Shown: positions 6,416 to 13,882, counted from the first letter of the stretch. The stretch is DNA of 14,670 bases from an uncultured Ruminococcus sp. (GCA_937898375.1 CALEJX010000449.1:1-14670), one strand, 5' to 3'. Program-made: numbers and translations. Notes: generated by a model not told the origin, from the letters alone.

Positions 6416-7051
6416 ATGAAACTTAAAAAGCTATTCAGAGCATTGGCTCTTTGCACAGCAGGCGTGCTTGCCTGCGCAATTCTTACAGCTTGCGGAGATA
6501 AGAGCGACAGCTCATCACAGACCTCGGCGGCTGATACTGACAAGAAGTTCATCATCACGCTTTACGCCAATGACGCACCTATCACCTGCGAGAATTTCGA
6601 GAAGCTGGTAAAGGAAAAGTTCTATGACGGACTTACTTTCCACAGAGTTGTTGACGGCTTTATGGCACAGGGCGGCGACCCTAACGGCGACGGCACAGGC
6701 GGAAGCAAGGAAACTATCAAAGGTGAGTTCTCAGCAAACGGCGTTGAAAACAACCTGAGCCATACAAGAGGCGTTGTTTCAATGGCAAGAGCCAACGATA
6801 TGGACAGTGCTTCAAGCCAGTTCTTTATCTGCTACAGCGATGATGATACTTTCCTTGACGGACAGTATGCGGCTTTTGGCATGGTAACAGAGGGCATGGA
6901 CGTTGTTGACGACTTCCTTAAAGTGGAAAGAACAACAGGCTCAGACAACGCACGGTCAAAGCCAGTTACGCCTATCACTATCGTAAAGGCTGAAATGATA
7001 GACGATGACGCAGACGGCAACCACAGAGTTCAGTTCACAATGGATTTCTAA
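6416..7051 (+). CDS. Cyclophilin-type peptidyl-prolyl isomerase, lipoprotein
   Basis: A 211-residue extracytoplasmic lipoprotein predicted to speed cis-trans isomerisation at proline bonds, helping secreted proteins fold at the outer face of the membrane. The signal peptide ends in the lipobox LTAC with Cys26. The cyclophilin domain follows from about 44. It shows FHRVVDGFMAQGGDP (75-89) with catalytic Arg77 (Arg55 in human cyclophilin A), GVVSMARA, SSQFFI and LDGQYAAFGMV. The cyclosporin-contact Trp of eukaryotic cyclophilins is absent, as is common in bacterial members. The start has AAAGGA about nine bases upstream. The gene is divergent from the YfhO gene and has its own promoter and terminator. 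Its clients are unknown. Confidence 0.94.
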   Translation: MKLKKLFRALALCTAGVLACAILTACGDKSDSSSQTSAADTDKKFIITLYANDAPITCENFEKLVKEKFYDGLTFHRVVDGFMAQGGDPNGDGTGGSKETIKGEFSANGVENNLSHTRGVVSMARANDMDSASSQFFICYSDDDTFLDGQYAAFGMVTEGMDVVDDFLKVERTTGSDNARSKPVTPITIVKAEMIDDDADGNHRVQFTMDF

Positions 7052-7064
7052 GCTATCAAAAGTA

Positions 7065-7077
7065 GTTCGCCCGCCTT
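7065..7077. repeat. Partial REP-like remnant
   Basis: GTTCGCCCGCCTT is identical over 13 bases to the reverse complement of the right REP-like copy, including two bases beyond the 26-base unit. The complementary arm GGGCGAAC is missing, so this looks like half an element. It lies 14 bases after the cyclophilin stop. Confidence 0.45.
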
Positions 7078-7098
7078 TAGACAAGCTATTAAGCATAC

Positions 7099-7134
7099 AA
7101 GAGGTGTCCCCATTCGGCGGATACCTCTTTTTTT
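7099..7134 (+). terminator. Terminator of the cyclophilin gene
   Basis: AGAGGTGTCC (7100-7109) pairs with GGATACCTCT (7119-7128), with one G-U pair, around a nine-base loop. A T run follows to 7134. Confidence 0.92.
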
Positions 7135-7201
7135 GTTGGCTGAAATGGTTTGGCAAAACAAAAAATTCATAAATTATATATCAAATCCCTGATAAATACT
7201 A

Positions 7202-7230
7202 TTGCAAAAAGCCGTGCGTTCAGTTATAAT
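7202..7230 (+). promoter_or_regulatory. Promoter of the amino acid ABC transporter operon
   Basis: TTGCAA (7202-7207), a 17-base spacer and a perfect TATAAT (7225-7230). The predicted start of transcription is near 7237, about 63 bases before the first gene. No operator was recognised. Confidence 0.82.
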
Positions 7231-7299
7231 ATATGGTATAGGTTTATGCGCAGCAGTTATCGGTGGGCTGTCGCTATCAATTTTGAAAGGATGTATATT

Positions 7300-8079
7300 A
7301 TGAAGAAATTTGCAGCAGGTCTTATTGCAGTGGCAATGAGCGTTACAATGCTTGCAGGCTGCGGAGTGCCTGCTAATACAGTTCACAGCGTTGACGACCT
7401 CGAGGGCAAGACTATCGGTGTTCAGCTTGGAACAACAGGCGATATCTATGCCGAGGACGTTAAGGACGCTAAGGTAGAAAAATACAACAAGGGCGCTGAC
7501 GCTGTTCAGGCTCTTAAGCAGGGCAAGATAGACGCTGTTATAATCGACGCTGAGCCTGCTAAGGTATTCGTTGAGAAAAATGACGATCTTGAGATCCTCG
7601 ACGAGCCTTTTGCTGAGGAAGAATACGCTATCGCTATGAAGCTTGACAACACTGAGCTTCAGACAGCTATCAATGGTGCTCTTAAAGAACTTAAAGCTGA
7701 CGGAACACTTGACGCTATCAAGGCAAACTACGTTGGCGAGGACGCTGGCAAGAACCCATATAAGTCACCTGACAATGTTAGCAGAGATAAGGGAACACTT
7801 GTAATGGCAACGAATGCTGAGTTTCCTCCATATGAGAGCAAGGAGAACGATAAGGTCGTTGGTATCGACGCTGATATGATGCAGGCAGTTTGCGACAAGC
7901 TCGGTTATGAGCTTAAAATAGACGATATGGCATTTGATTCTATTATCTCAGCCGTTCAGTCAGGTAAGGCAGACGTTGGCGTTGCAGGCATGACAGTTAC
8001 ACCTGACAGAGAGAAAAACGTTCTTTTCTCTGACACTTACACATCATCAAGTCAGGTAATAATCGTAAGAAAGAAATAA
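7300..8079 (+). CDS. Circularly permuted amino-acid-binding lipoprotein (SBP family 3 type)
   Basis: A 259-residue lipoprotein predicted to capture a polar amino acid for the importer encoded next to it. The lipobox is LAGC (Cys21). Residues about 29-148 resemble the second part of GlnH-type proteins: SVDDLEGKTIGVQLGTTG, then AVIIDAEPA with Asp83, then the closing helix ALKELKADGTLDAI. Residues about 164-259 resemble the first part: TLVMATNAEFPPYE, VGIDADMMQAV, then AGMTVTPDR with Arg237 and FSDTYTSSSQVIIV. The halves are therefore swapped and joined by a linker at about 149-163. Ligand residues (Thr45/46, Asp83, Arg237) are all kept, so the protein is probably functional. The start at 7300 has GAAAGG nine bases upstream; the frame is open back to 7150, but that part covers the promoter. 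Confidence 0.92.
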   Translation: MKKFAAGLIAVAMSVTMLAGCGVPANTVHSVDDLEGKTIGVQLGTTGDIYAEDVKDAKVEKYNKGADAVQALKQGKIDAVIIDAEPAKVFVEKNDDLEILDEPFAEEEYAIAMKLDNTELQTAINGALKELKADGTLDAIKANYVGEDAGKNPYKSPDNVSRDKGTLVMATNAEFPPYESKENDKVVGIDADMMQAVCDKLGYELKIDDMAFDSIISAVQSGKADVGVAGMTVTPDREKNVLFSDTYTSSSQVIIVRKK

Positions 8080-8088
8080 TTTTCACTG

Positions 8089-8115
8089 TTCGGCTGTCGT
8101 AGAGCGGCAGCCGAA
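8089..8115 (+). terminator. Stem-loop between binding protein and permease genes
   Basis: TTCGGCTGTCG (8089-8099) pairs with CGGCAGCCGAA (8105-8115), an 11-bp stem with one G-U pair and loop TAGAG. The sequence ATTATTTTGAT follows, a weak T tract. It probably acts as a leaky terminator or a 3'-end stabiliser that makes binding-protein mRNA more abundant than the rest of the operon. Confidence 0.65.
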
Positions 8116-8146
8116 ATTATTTTGATAAAGAACAGGAAGTGCTGAA

Positions 8147-8839
8147 TTGAACAAATTGATCGCTGATTTCCAGCAGAATTTTTTGGACGAAAATCGTTGG
8201 CATTATCTTACCAATGGTCTTAAAACAACACTTATCATAACATTCTTTGCGGTCATACTCGGCTTTGTGCTGGGCTTTCTTGTGGCTATAGTCCGCTCCA
8301 CCCATGATAAGACAGGCAAAATGAAGATACTTAACGCCCTTTGCAGAGTGTATCTTACAGTAATAAGAGGAACTCCTATGGTAGTTCAGCTTCTTATAAC
8401 ATATTTTGTTATCTTCGGAAGCGTGAACATAGACAAGACCCTTGTGGCAGTGCTTGCGTTCGGCGTGAACTCGGGCGCATATGTGGCTGAGATAGTCCGT
8501 TCGGGTATCATGTCAGTTGACAACGGTCAGTTTGAAGCAGGAAGAAGCCTTGGTCTTAGCTATCGTCAGACAATGATATCAATAGTTCTGCCGCAGGCTT
8601 TCAAAACTGTTCTGCCTGCGCTTGCAAACGAGTGCATAGTTTTGCTGAAAGAAACTTCCGTTGCAGGATATATCGCAATTCAGGATCTTACAAAGGGCGG
8701 AGATATAATCCGTTCTCAGACGTTCTCGGCGTTCATGCCGCTTATAACAGTTGCACTTATTTACCTTATAATGGTAGTTGTGCTTACTCATTTGGTAGGA
8801 AAGCTTGAAAGGAGGCTGTCGCAAAGTGATAGACGTTAA
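8147..8839 (+). CDS. Polar amino acid ABC transporter permease (GlnP/HisM family)
   Basis: A 230-residue inner-membrane permease that forms the channel of the importer, usually as a dimer. The N-terminal part has the family pattern LTNGLKTTLIITFFAVILG (about 21-39) leading into a membrane helix. RGTPMVVQLL follows, and the EAA loop begins at Glu130 (EAGRSLGLSYRQTMISIVLP), which docks on the ATPase. About five membrane segments are visible. The start is TTG at 8147, chosen because AGGAAG (8134-8139) lies seven bases upstream and the family sequence begins there. The gene follows the binding protein after 67 bases and overlaps the ATPase start by 14 bases, so the two are likely translationally coupled. 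Confidence 0.94.
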   Translation: MNKLIADFQQNFLDENRWHYLTNGLKTTLIITFFAVILGFVLGFLVAIVRSTHDKTGKMKILNALCRVYLTVIRGTPMVVQLLITYFVIFGSVNIDKTLVAVLAFGVNSGAYVAEIVRSGIMSVDNGQFEAGRSLGLSYRQTMISIVLPQAFKTVLPALANECIVLLKETSVAGYIAIQDLTKGGDIIRSQTFSAFMPLITVALIYLIMVVVLTHLVGKLERRLSQSDRR

Positions 8840-9551
8840 ACATCTCAGCAAGTCTTTCGGCGAGGTTGAAGTGCTGAAAGATATAAACGAAACTATCGAC
8901 AAGGGCGAAAAGGTCGTTATCGTTGGCCCGTCAGGCTCAGGAAAATCCACCTTTCTCCGCTGTCTTAACCTTATGGAAAAGCCGACTTCGGGAGACATTT
9001 TCTTCGAGGGAGAGAACATCACTCAGGCGAACGAGCATGAAATGAATAAGCTTAGACAGAGAATGGGCATGGTTTTTCAGCATTTCAATCTTTTCCCGCA
9101 TCTTACAATAAAGAGGAATATCACTCTTGCACCTGTGAAGCTTGGGCTTATGACAGCCGAGGAAGCTGACAGAAAGGCAGAGGAGCTTCTTGAAAGAGTG
9201 GGTCTGCCTGACAAGGCTGACGAGTATCCTTCAAGGCTTTCAGGCGGTCAGAAACAGAGAATAGCGATCGCACGTTCACTGGCAATGAATCCTGAGGTAA
9301 TGCTTTTTGACGAGCCTACTTCCGCACTTGACCCTGAAATGGTGGGCGAGGTGCTGGAGCTTATGAAACAGCTTGCAAACGACGGCATGACAATGGTTGT
9401 CGTTACCCACGAAATGGGTTTTGCAAGGGAAGTTGCTTCAAGAGTGCTGTTCATGGCAGACGGCAAGATACTCGAGCAGAACAAGCCGTCAGAGTTCTTT
9501 GCACACCCTGAAAATCAGCGCTTGAAAGATTTTCTTTCAAAGATCATCTAG
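8826..9551 (+). CDS. Polar amino acid ABC transporter ATP-binding protein (GlnQ family)
   Basis: A 241-residue cytoplasmic ATPase that powers the amino acid importer. It contains Walker A GPSGSGKST (34-42), a Q-loop in FQHFNLFPHLT, signature LSGGQ (138-142), Walker B LFDEP with Asp162 and catalytic Glu163, a D-loop SALD and switch His195 (THEMGFA). This is a complete set typical of GlnQ/HisP proteins. The start is taken as GTG at 8826, since AAAGGAGG (8808-8815) lies ten bases upstream and the GlnQ-like sequence (IDVKHLSKSF) begins immediately. The open frame reaches a TTG at 8805, but that lies within the ribosome binding site region. The gene overlaps the permease by 14 bases and ends at a strong terminator. 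Confidence 0.96.
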   Translation: MIDVKHLSKSFGEVEVLKDINETIDKGEKVVIVGPSGSGKSTFLRCLNLMEKPTSGDIFFEGENITQANEHEMNKLRQRMGMVFQHFNLFPHLTIKRNITLAPVKLGLMTAEEADRKAEELLERVGLPDKADEYPSRLSGGQKQRIAIARSLAMNPEVMLFDEPTSALDPEMVGEVLELMKQLANDGMTMVVVTHEMGFAREVASRVLFMADGKILEQNKPSEFFAHPENQRLKDFLSKII

Positions 9552-9556
9552 AAGTC

Positions 9557-9602
9557 AACACCGCACAAGGGACACCTATCGTCTTTGTGCGGTGTTTTTT
9601 TT
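9557..9602 (+). terminator. Terminator of the ABC transporter operon
   Basis: The perfect 12-bp stem AACACCGCACAA (9557-9568) with TTGTGCGGTGTT (9585-9596) is followed by a T run to 9602. Confidence 0.94.
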
Positions 9603-9623
9603 GTTTGCAAAGTGCTAAAATGC

Positions 9624-9652
9624 TTGACATTATGGGCGTTATGGTCTATTAT
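9624..9652 (+). promoter_or_regulatory. Promoter of the murT-gatD operon
   Basis: TTGACA (9624-9629), a 17-base spacer and TATTAT (9647-9652). Transcription should start near 9659, about 31 bases before the murT ATG. Confidence 0.82.
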
Positions 9653-9689
9653 TATTCTATACGACTTTATATTAATAGGAGATACATAA

Positions 9690-11039
9690 ATGAGTTTAAA
9701 AAACGCTTTCACCATTATTTTCGGCAAGCTTATGGTAAAAACTCTGCACCTGCTTGGCAGAGACGCAGGCAACTTTCCGGGGCTTGTGCTGTGGACTATA
9801 AATAAAGACTGCCTAAAGGCTTTCAAGGTGGATTGTCCTATCGTGGCTGTCACTGGCACGAATGGCAAAACATCTGTTACAAACTATCTCAGCCATATTT
9901 TTGCAAGCGGCGGAAAGAAGATAATCACAAACCCTGAGGGCAACAATCTTGATACGGGCATATGCTCCCTTTTGCTCAATCACTGCGATATGAGGGGCAG
10001 AGTACACGCCGATTATCTCGTGCTTGAAACCGATGAGTCACACGTTCCTGTGGTGTATTCAAAGCTCAATTTGCAGACCCTTGTTATTCTGAACTTCTTC
10101 CGTGACCAGCTTGACAGAAACGGCGAGGTGGAAACGCTCATACTCAAAGTGAAAAAGTTCCTTGAAACATTTGAGGGTAACGTTGTTCTCAATGCCGATG
10201 ACCCTAACGTGGCAAGACTTGGACTTGCTAATCCTAATAACAAGAATATCCACTATTTCAGCGTTGACAGATATCAGGGCGCAACTGATAAGCCTTATGA
10301 GGTGGGCGAGGGCAAGTTCTGTCCGTTCTGCGATACTGAGCTTGTCTATGACTATTATCAGTATTCTCATATCGGCAAGTTCCATTGTCCGAAATGCGGC
10401 TTTGGCAATATCGAGCCTGAGGTGGAGATAAAGAACGTTGACCTTACTGTGCCGTCATTTGAAGCAGACGGAGAGACTTATAAGACCGCTCACAACAGTA
10501 TCTACTATATGTATAACATGGCGGCTGTCTATACCGCCGCAAAGCTTTATAACTTTGACAAGGCTATCCTGCATGACACATTCGAGCATTTCGAGGTGAA
10601 TAACGGCAGACTTGAACGCTTTGAGGTTGACGGCTCCAGCCTGCTTGTGAACCTTGCCAAAAACCCTGTTGGCGCAAACATGACCCTGCGTGTGATGAAC
10701 GAGCAGGCGGGCTCAAAGGAACTGCTTTTTGTCCTTAACGATAACCTTGCAGACGGTCATGACGTTTCTTGGATATGGGATATAAACTTCTCTGTGTTCA
10801 ATAACGTTGACAGAGTTGTGACCTCTGGTACAAGAGCATATGATATCGCCATAAGAATAAAATGCTCAGGCTATGACCCTGACAAGATATTTGTTTATCC
10901 TGACCTTGACGAAGCAACAGCGGCTCTTTTCTCCACAAAGGGAGATAAGTTCGCCATAGCGAATTATACTGCTATCCAGCCTACAAGAGCGGCAATAAAA
11001 AGATACAAGAGCCTGAAAGAAAACGGGGAGGAAAAGTAA
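9690..11039 (+). CDS. murT: Lipid II isoglutaminyl synthase, MurT subunit
   Basis: A 449-residue cytoplasmic Mur-ligase-like protein. With GatD it amidates the alpha-carboxyl of D-glutamate in lipid II, giving D-isoglutamine; MurT supplies the ATP-dependent activation. The sequence shows the Mur ligase P-loop TGTNGKTS with Lys60, the central-domain run NFFRDQLDRNGE, and a zinc ribbon inserted in the central domain with Cys211/Cys214 and Cys233/Cys236. The C-terminal MurT domain (DUF1727) has LNDNLADGHDVSWIWD (about 349-364), which holds the acidic residue that completes the GatD active site in studied pairs. The gene starts at ATG 9690 with AGGAGA upstream and ends one base before gatD. Its length matches the family. 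Confidence 0.97.
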   Translation: MSLKNAFTIIFGKLMVKTLHLLGRDAGNFPGLVLWTINKDCLKAFKVDCPIVAVTGTNGKTSVTNYLSHIFASGGKKIITNPEGNNLDTGICSLLLNHCDMRGRVHADYLVLETDESHVPVVYSKLNLQTLVILNFFRDQLDRNGEVETLILKVKKFLETFEGNVVLNADDPNVARLGLANPNNKNIHYFSVDRYQGATDKPYEVGEGKFCPFCDTELVYDYYQYSHIGKFHCPKCGFGNIEPEVEIKNVDLTVPSFEADGETYKTAHNSIYYMYNMAAVYTAAKLYNFDKAILHDTFEHFEVNNGRLERFEVDGSSLLVNLAKNPVGANMTLRVMNEQAGSKELLFVLNDNLADGHDVSWIWDINFSVFNNVDRVVTSGTRAYDIAIRIKCSGYDPDKIFVYPDLDEATAALFSTKGDKFAIANYTAIQPTRAAIKRYKSLKENGEEK

Positions 11040-11040
11040 A

Positions 11041-11781
11041 ATGGAAAAGCTGAAAATTCTTCATATGTACCCTAATATGCTTGACCTCTACGGCGACAGC
11101 GGCAACGTTGAAGTGCTTTCTTACCGCTGTAAAATGCGTGGCATAGAGCTTGAAGTTTCAAAGCACCTTATCGGCGACAAGGAAACTGATTTCACTCAGT
11201 ATGATATCATCTATCTTGGCGGCGGTGCTGACTTTGAGCAGCAGATACTTGCAGACGACCTTGTTTCCTGCAAGGACAGTATAATGGAAGCTTACAAGGC
11301 AGGAACATTTTTCCTGATGATATGCGGCGGCTATCAGCTCATGGGTCAGTATTATAAGGACTCAAACGGCGAGAAAGTGCCTGGGCTGGGGCTTTTTGAT
11401 TACTATACTGTGGCGTCTACCGATAAAAGGTGCAGATGTATCGGTAATATCGTTATCGAGGCTCAGCTTGACGGAGAAAAATACAAGGTCATAGGCTTTG
11501 AAAACCACGGCGGACAGACCACAAATGTCAAGTCGCCCTTCGGTAAAGTCCTCTCAGGCAATGGCAATGAGTTTGAAAGCAGTACAGAGGGCTATATGGA
11601 AAAAAGCGTTATCGCAACATATCTCCATGGTCCGCTCCTGTCTAAAAATCCAAAGGTCAGCGACTATGTTATCTCATACTGTATGAGCAGAAAGCTTGGG
11701 GAGAAGTATATTCCTGCGCCTATAAACGATAAGCTTGAAGAAGATTGCCGCAAACAGCTTTTTGAAAGACTTGGTGTGTAA
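11041..11781 (+). CDS. gatD: Lipid II isoglutaminyl synthase, glutamine amidotransferase subunit GatD
   Basis: A 246-residue class I (CobB/CobQ-type) glutaminase. It releases ammonia from glutamine and channels it to MurT for lipid II amidation. The nucleophile is Cys95 in LMICGGYQLMG and the catalytic histidine is His196 in TYLHGPLLSKNP. The region GFENHGGQT contributes to substrate binding in this group. The third catalytic residue is expected from MurT, as is known for the pair. The start ATG follows the murT stop by one base and uses GGGGAGGAAAAG inside the end of murT, which implies translational coupling. The length matches the family. Confidence 0.97.
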   Translation: MEKLKILHMYPNMLDLYGDSGNVEVLSYRCKMRGIELEVSKHLIGDKETDFTQYDIIYLGGGADFEQQILADDLVSCKDSIMEAYKAGTFFLMICGGYQLMGQYYKDSNGEKVPGLGLFDYYTVASTDKRCRCIGNIVIEAQLDGEKYKVIGFENHGGQTTNVKSPFGKVLSGNGNEFESSTEGYMEKSVIATYLHGPLLSKNPKVSDYVISYCMSRKLGEKYIPAPINDKLEEDCRKQLFERLGV

Positions 11782-11784
11782 AAA

Positions 11785-12159
11785 ATGTTTTCACTGTTCA
11801 AAAAGAAGCAGGCTCAGACCGAGCCGCCACTGAAAAAGAAAATAAAGGATATGAAGTGCCGCAAGATAAACTACGTTGACGAGGGCTTTGATACTCTCAC
11901 ATCTGAAATGTCTGCCGACCCGAAAGCTATTCTCAGGCTGAAGCCTGTGAACTATTATGCCATAAAAAATAAATATATCATGGGGAAAGTTTATACATCT
12001 GAGGACTATCAGGAGAACTATGTGCAGTTTTTCAGATACGAGTATGACCACGAGTGCGGAAAAACTGATATCTACCCCCTGACGGCGGAGCTTATGGCAA
12101 AGGCTCTTGCAAAGGTGGGCATAATAATAGACCTGAAAGCCCCTGTCCAAGACCAATGA
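11785..12159 (+). CDS. Unrecognised 124-residue protein in the murT-gatD operon
   Basis: I do not recognise this protein. It has no signal peptide or membrane helix and is probably cytoplasmic. The N-terminus (MFSLFKKK, then PPLKKKIKDMK) is short, basic and amphipathic, which could allow membrane or nucleic-acid contact. The rest is mixed and rich in Tyr, Lys and Asp, with only two cysteines (CRK near residue 25, HECGK near 91) and no known catalytic motif. The gene begins three bases after the gatD stop and ends ten bases before the MutS-like gene, so it is almost certainly in the same transcript. No clear Shine-Dalgarno precedes the ATG; translation may depend on ribosomes finishing gatD. 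An internal ATG at 11851 has AAAGGA too close to serve. Codon use looks like that of its neighbours. Confidence 0.75.
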   Translation: MFSLFKKKQAQTEPPLKKKIKDMKCRKINYVDEGFDTLTSEMSADPKAILRLKPVNYYAIKNKYIMGKVYTSEDYQENYVQFFRYEYDHECGKTDIYPLTAELMAKALAKVGIIIDLKAPVQDQ

Positions 12160-12169
12160 GGAAACGAAA

Positions 12170-13879
12170 ATGGCTTCAAAACTTGACGAATTTGATATGA
12201 TAGCCCCTGTGGCTGACCTGCTTTATCCCTCTGTGGAAAAGCATAACGCAATGAAAAAAAGAGCTGCCGCCCTTGAAAAACTTCCCAGAGCGTTTGTAAA
12301 CAATCTGGAGCTTGAAAAGGTGGCTGATTTCATCACGCCCCATTACCAGTATCGTGTAATGAGGCTTTTTTGTGAGGTTTGTGACGATGAGGAGATAATA
12401 AACTACCGCCTTGATATCCTTGATGATTTCATAAGGCTTCCGTCATTGTCTGCCACCATACGCAAGGTGATAAACGTCATGGTGGAAAATGACAGAAAGA
12501 ACATCTATAATCTCACCACTCCCGACAGCTTTTCACAGCTTGACGATGCCATAAGCGGCTTTGACGCTTACATACAGTGCATGGAGATAATGCACGATTT
12601 CTATGGGAAAATGGAAGACAAGATACGTTCAGAGGGCGTAAAAAGGCTCTTTGCGTTCTTTGAGGAGCATTACGGCGACAAGCATTATATATCCCTGAAA
12701 GGTGAGATAGAGGAGCTTAAAAAGGCGCTCTATGACCGCATACGAAGCGTTACAGTTGCAATAAATCTTGACGAAAGGCTCGTTCCTGTTTCAGCAGGCA
12801 TTATAGAGCTTTCAAAAGAGCGTTACGATATAAAGCCGTCCCTTGTTGACAGGATACTTTACCATGGGGCAAAGTTCAACGATAAGGCTGTTGTGAAAAA
12901 TCTGAGAAAGAAGTATAATGACAGCGAGGTGTCGGACGATAAGCTTATCAACACTGTGGATAAGACCCTTTTTGACGAGCTTGGAAATCTTACCGATACT
13001 TTTGTGAAAATGATAGACAGGGTGCTTGCGGAGTATCAGAAAGCAGGCATTGCCGATATGCGCTATATAGATTATCAGCTTGAATACTACATGGGAGCAG
13101 TGGCTGTGATAGAAGCCTGTGAAGATCAGGGGCTTAAAATGTGCCGTCCGAAAATTCTTCCTGCCGGTGAGAGAAAAGCCGTCATAAAGGATATCTTTGA
13201 CCCTGTTTATTTCCGTGAAGCTAGGATATATAATCTTGACCACAAGGAGAAAAAAGCCATTGTTACCAACGATATCACCATGGGCGGTGTCAGCGAGGGC
13301 TTTTATGTGCTTACAGGTGCAAACAACGGCGGAAAGACCACTTTTCTCCGTGCAGTGGGTCTGTGTCAGATAATGGCGCAGACAGGTCTTTATGTGCCTG
13401 CTTCATACTGCGAGATATCCCTTGTGGACTATATCTATACTCAGTTCCCGCAAGAGGAAAAAACAGGTATCGACACCAGCCGTTTCACCACTGAGATAAA
13501 AGAGTTCCGTGAAATAAGCGACACTATCACCGCAAACAGCCTGCTTCTTATGAACGAGTCTATCCAAAGCACCACCCCTAGGGAGTGCGTTGAGGTCGCC
13601 TGTGAGCTTTTGAGGATATTCTGCAAAATGGGCGTAAGAGGGGTGTTTGCCACACATCTTGTGGATATCGCATACAAGACAGTGGAGCTTAACAAAGACA
13701 GCACGCTCAGAACAAAGCTTGCAAGCATTGTCGCCGACGCAGACGATGAAACAGGCGAGCGAAAGTATAAGATAGTCCGTGGAATGCCCCGTGACAACAG
13801 CTTCGCCCAGACTATCCTTAAACAATACGGCATAGATATGGAAACAATAGAAAAGCGTATCAGAGAGAATAAAGCCTGA
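12170..13879 (+). CDS. MutS-like ATPase (C-terminal MutS ATPase domain, divergent)
   Basis: A 569-residue protein with a long helical N-terminal part (about 1-350, comparable to the MutS core/lever region) and a MutS-type ATPase domain (about 365-550). Walker A is TGANNGGKTT (382-391, Lys389), followed by the MutS hallmark YVPA. Where MutS has the STF segment it has DTSRFTTEIKEF. Walker B is LLLMNES: Asn462 replaces the usual Asp, but Glu463 is kept. The switch histidine is His496 in ATHLVD. The mismatch-reading domain I (with Phe-X-Glu) and the connector are absent, so it is not a mismatch-repair MutS. MutS-like ATPases of this size act on other DNA structures or are uncharacterised; the function here is unknown. 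The start has AGGAAA five bases upstream, overlapping the preceding stop. It is the last gene of the murT operon. Confidence 0.85.
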   Translation: MASKLDEFDMIAPVADLLYPSVEKHNAMKKRAAALEKLPRAFVNNLELEKVADFITPHYQYRVMRLFCEVCDDEEIINYRLDILDDFIRLPSLSATIRKVINVMVENDRKNIYNLTTPDSFSQLDDAISGFDAYIQCMEIMHDFYGKMEDKIRSEGVKRLFAFFEEHYGDKHYISLKGEIEELKKALYDRIRSVTVAINLDERLVPVSAGIIELSKERYDIKPSLVDRILYHGAKFNDKAVVKNLRKKYNDSEVSDDKLINTVDKTLFDELGNLTDTFVKMIDRVLAEYQKAGIADMRYIDYQLEYYMGAVAVIEACEDQGLKMCRPKILPAGERKAVIKDIFDPVYFREARIYNLDHKEKKAIVTNDITMGGVSEGFYVLTGANNGGKTTFLRAVGLCQIMAQTGLYVPASYCEISLVDYIYTQFPQEEKTGIDTSRFTTEIKEFREISDTITANSLLLMNESIQSTTPRECVEVACELLRIFCKMGVRGVFATHLVDIAYKTVELNKDSTLRTKLASIVADADDETGERKYKIVRGMPRDNSFAQTILKQYGIDMETIEKRIRENKA

Positions 13880-13882
13880 CTA

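Noticed and set aside
7150..7299. 50-residue N-terminal extension of the binding protein
   Set aside because: It spans the operon promoter and would bury the lipoprotein signal peptide inside the protein.
8579..9022. 147-residue minus-strand open frame
   Set aside because: It lies wholly antisense to the well-supported permease and ATPase genes.
12812..13243. 143-residue minus-strand open frame
   Set aside because: It is antisense to the MutS-like gene, without a ribosome binding site or family similarity.
12170..13879. Annotation as mismatch-repair MutS or MutS2
   Set aside because: Mismatch-reading domain I and the connector are missing, there is no C-terminal Smr domain as in MutS2, and the Walker B differs.
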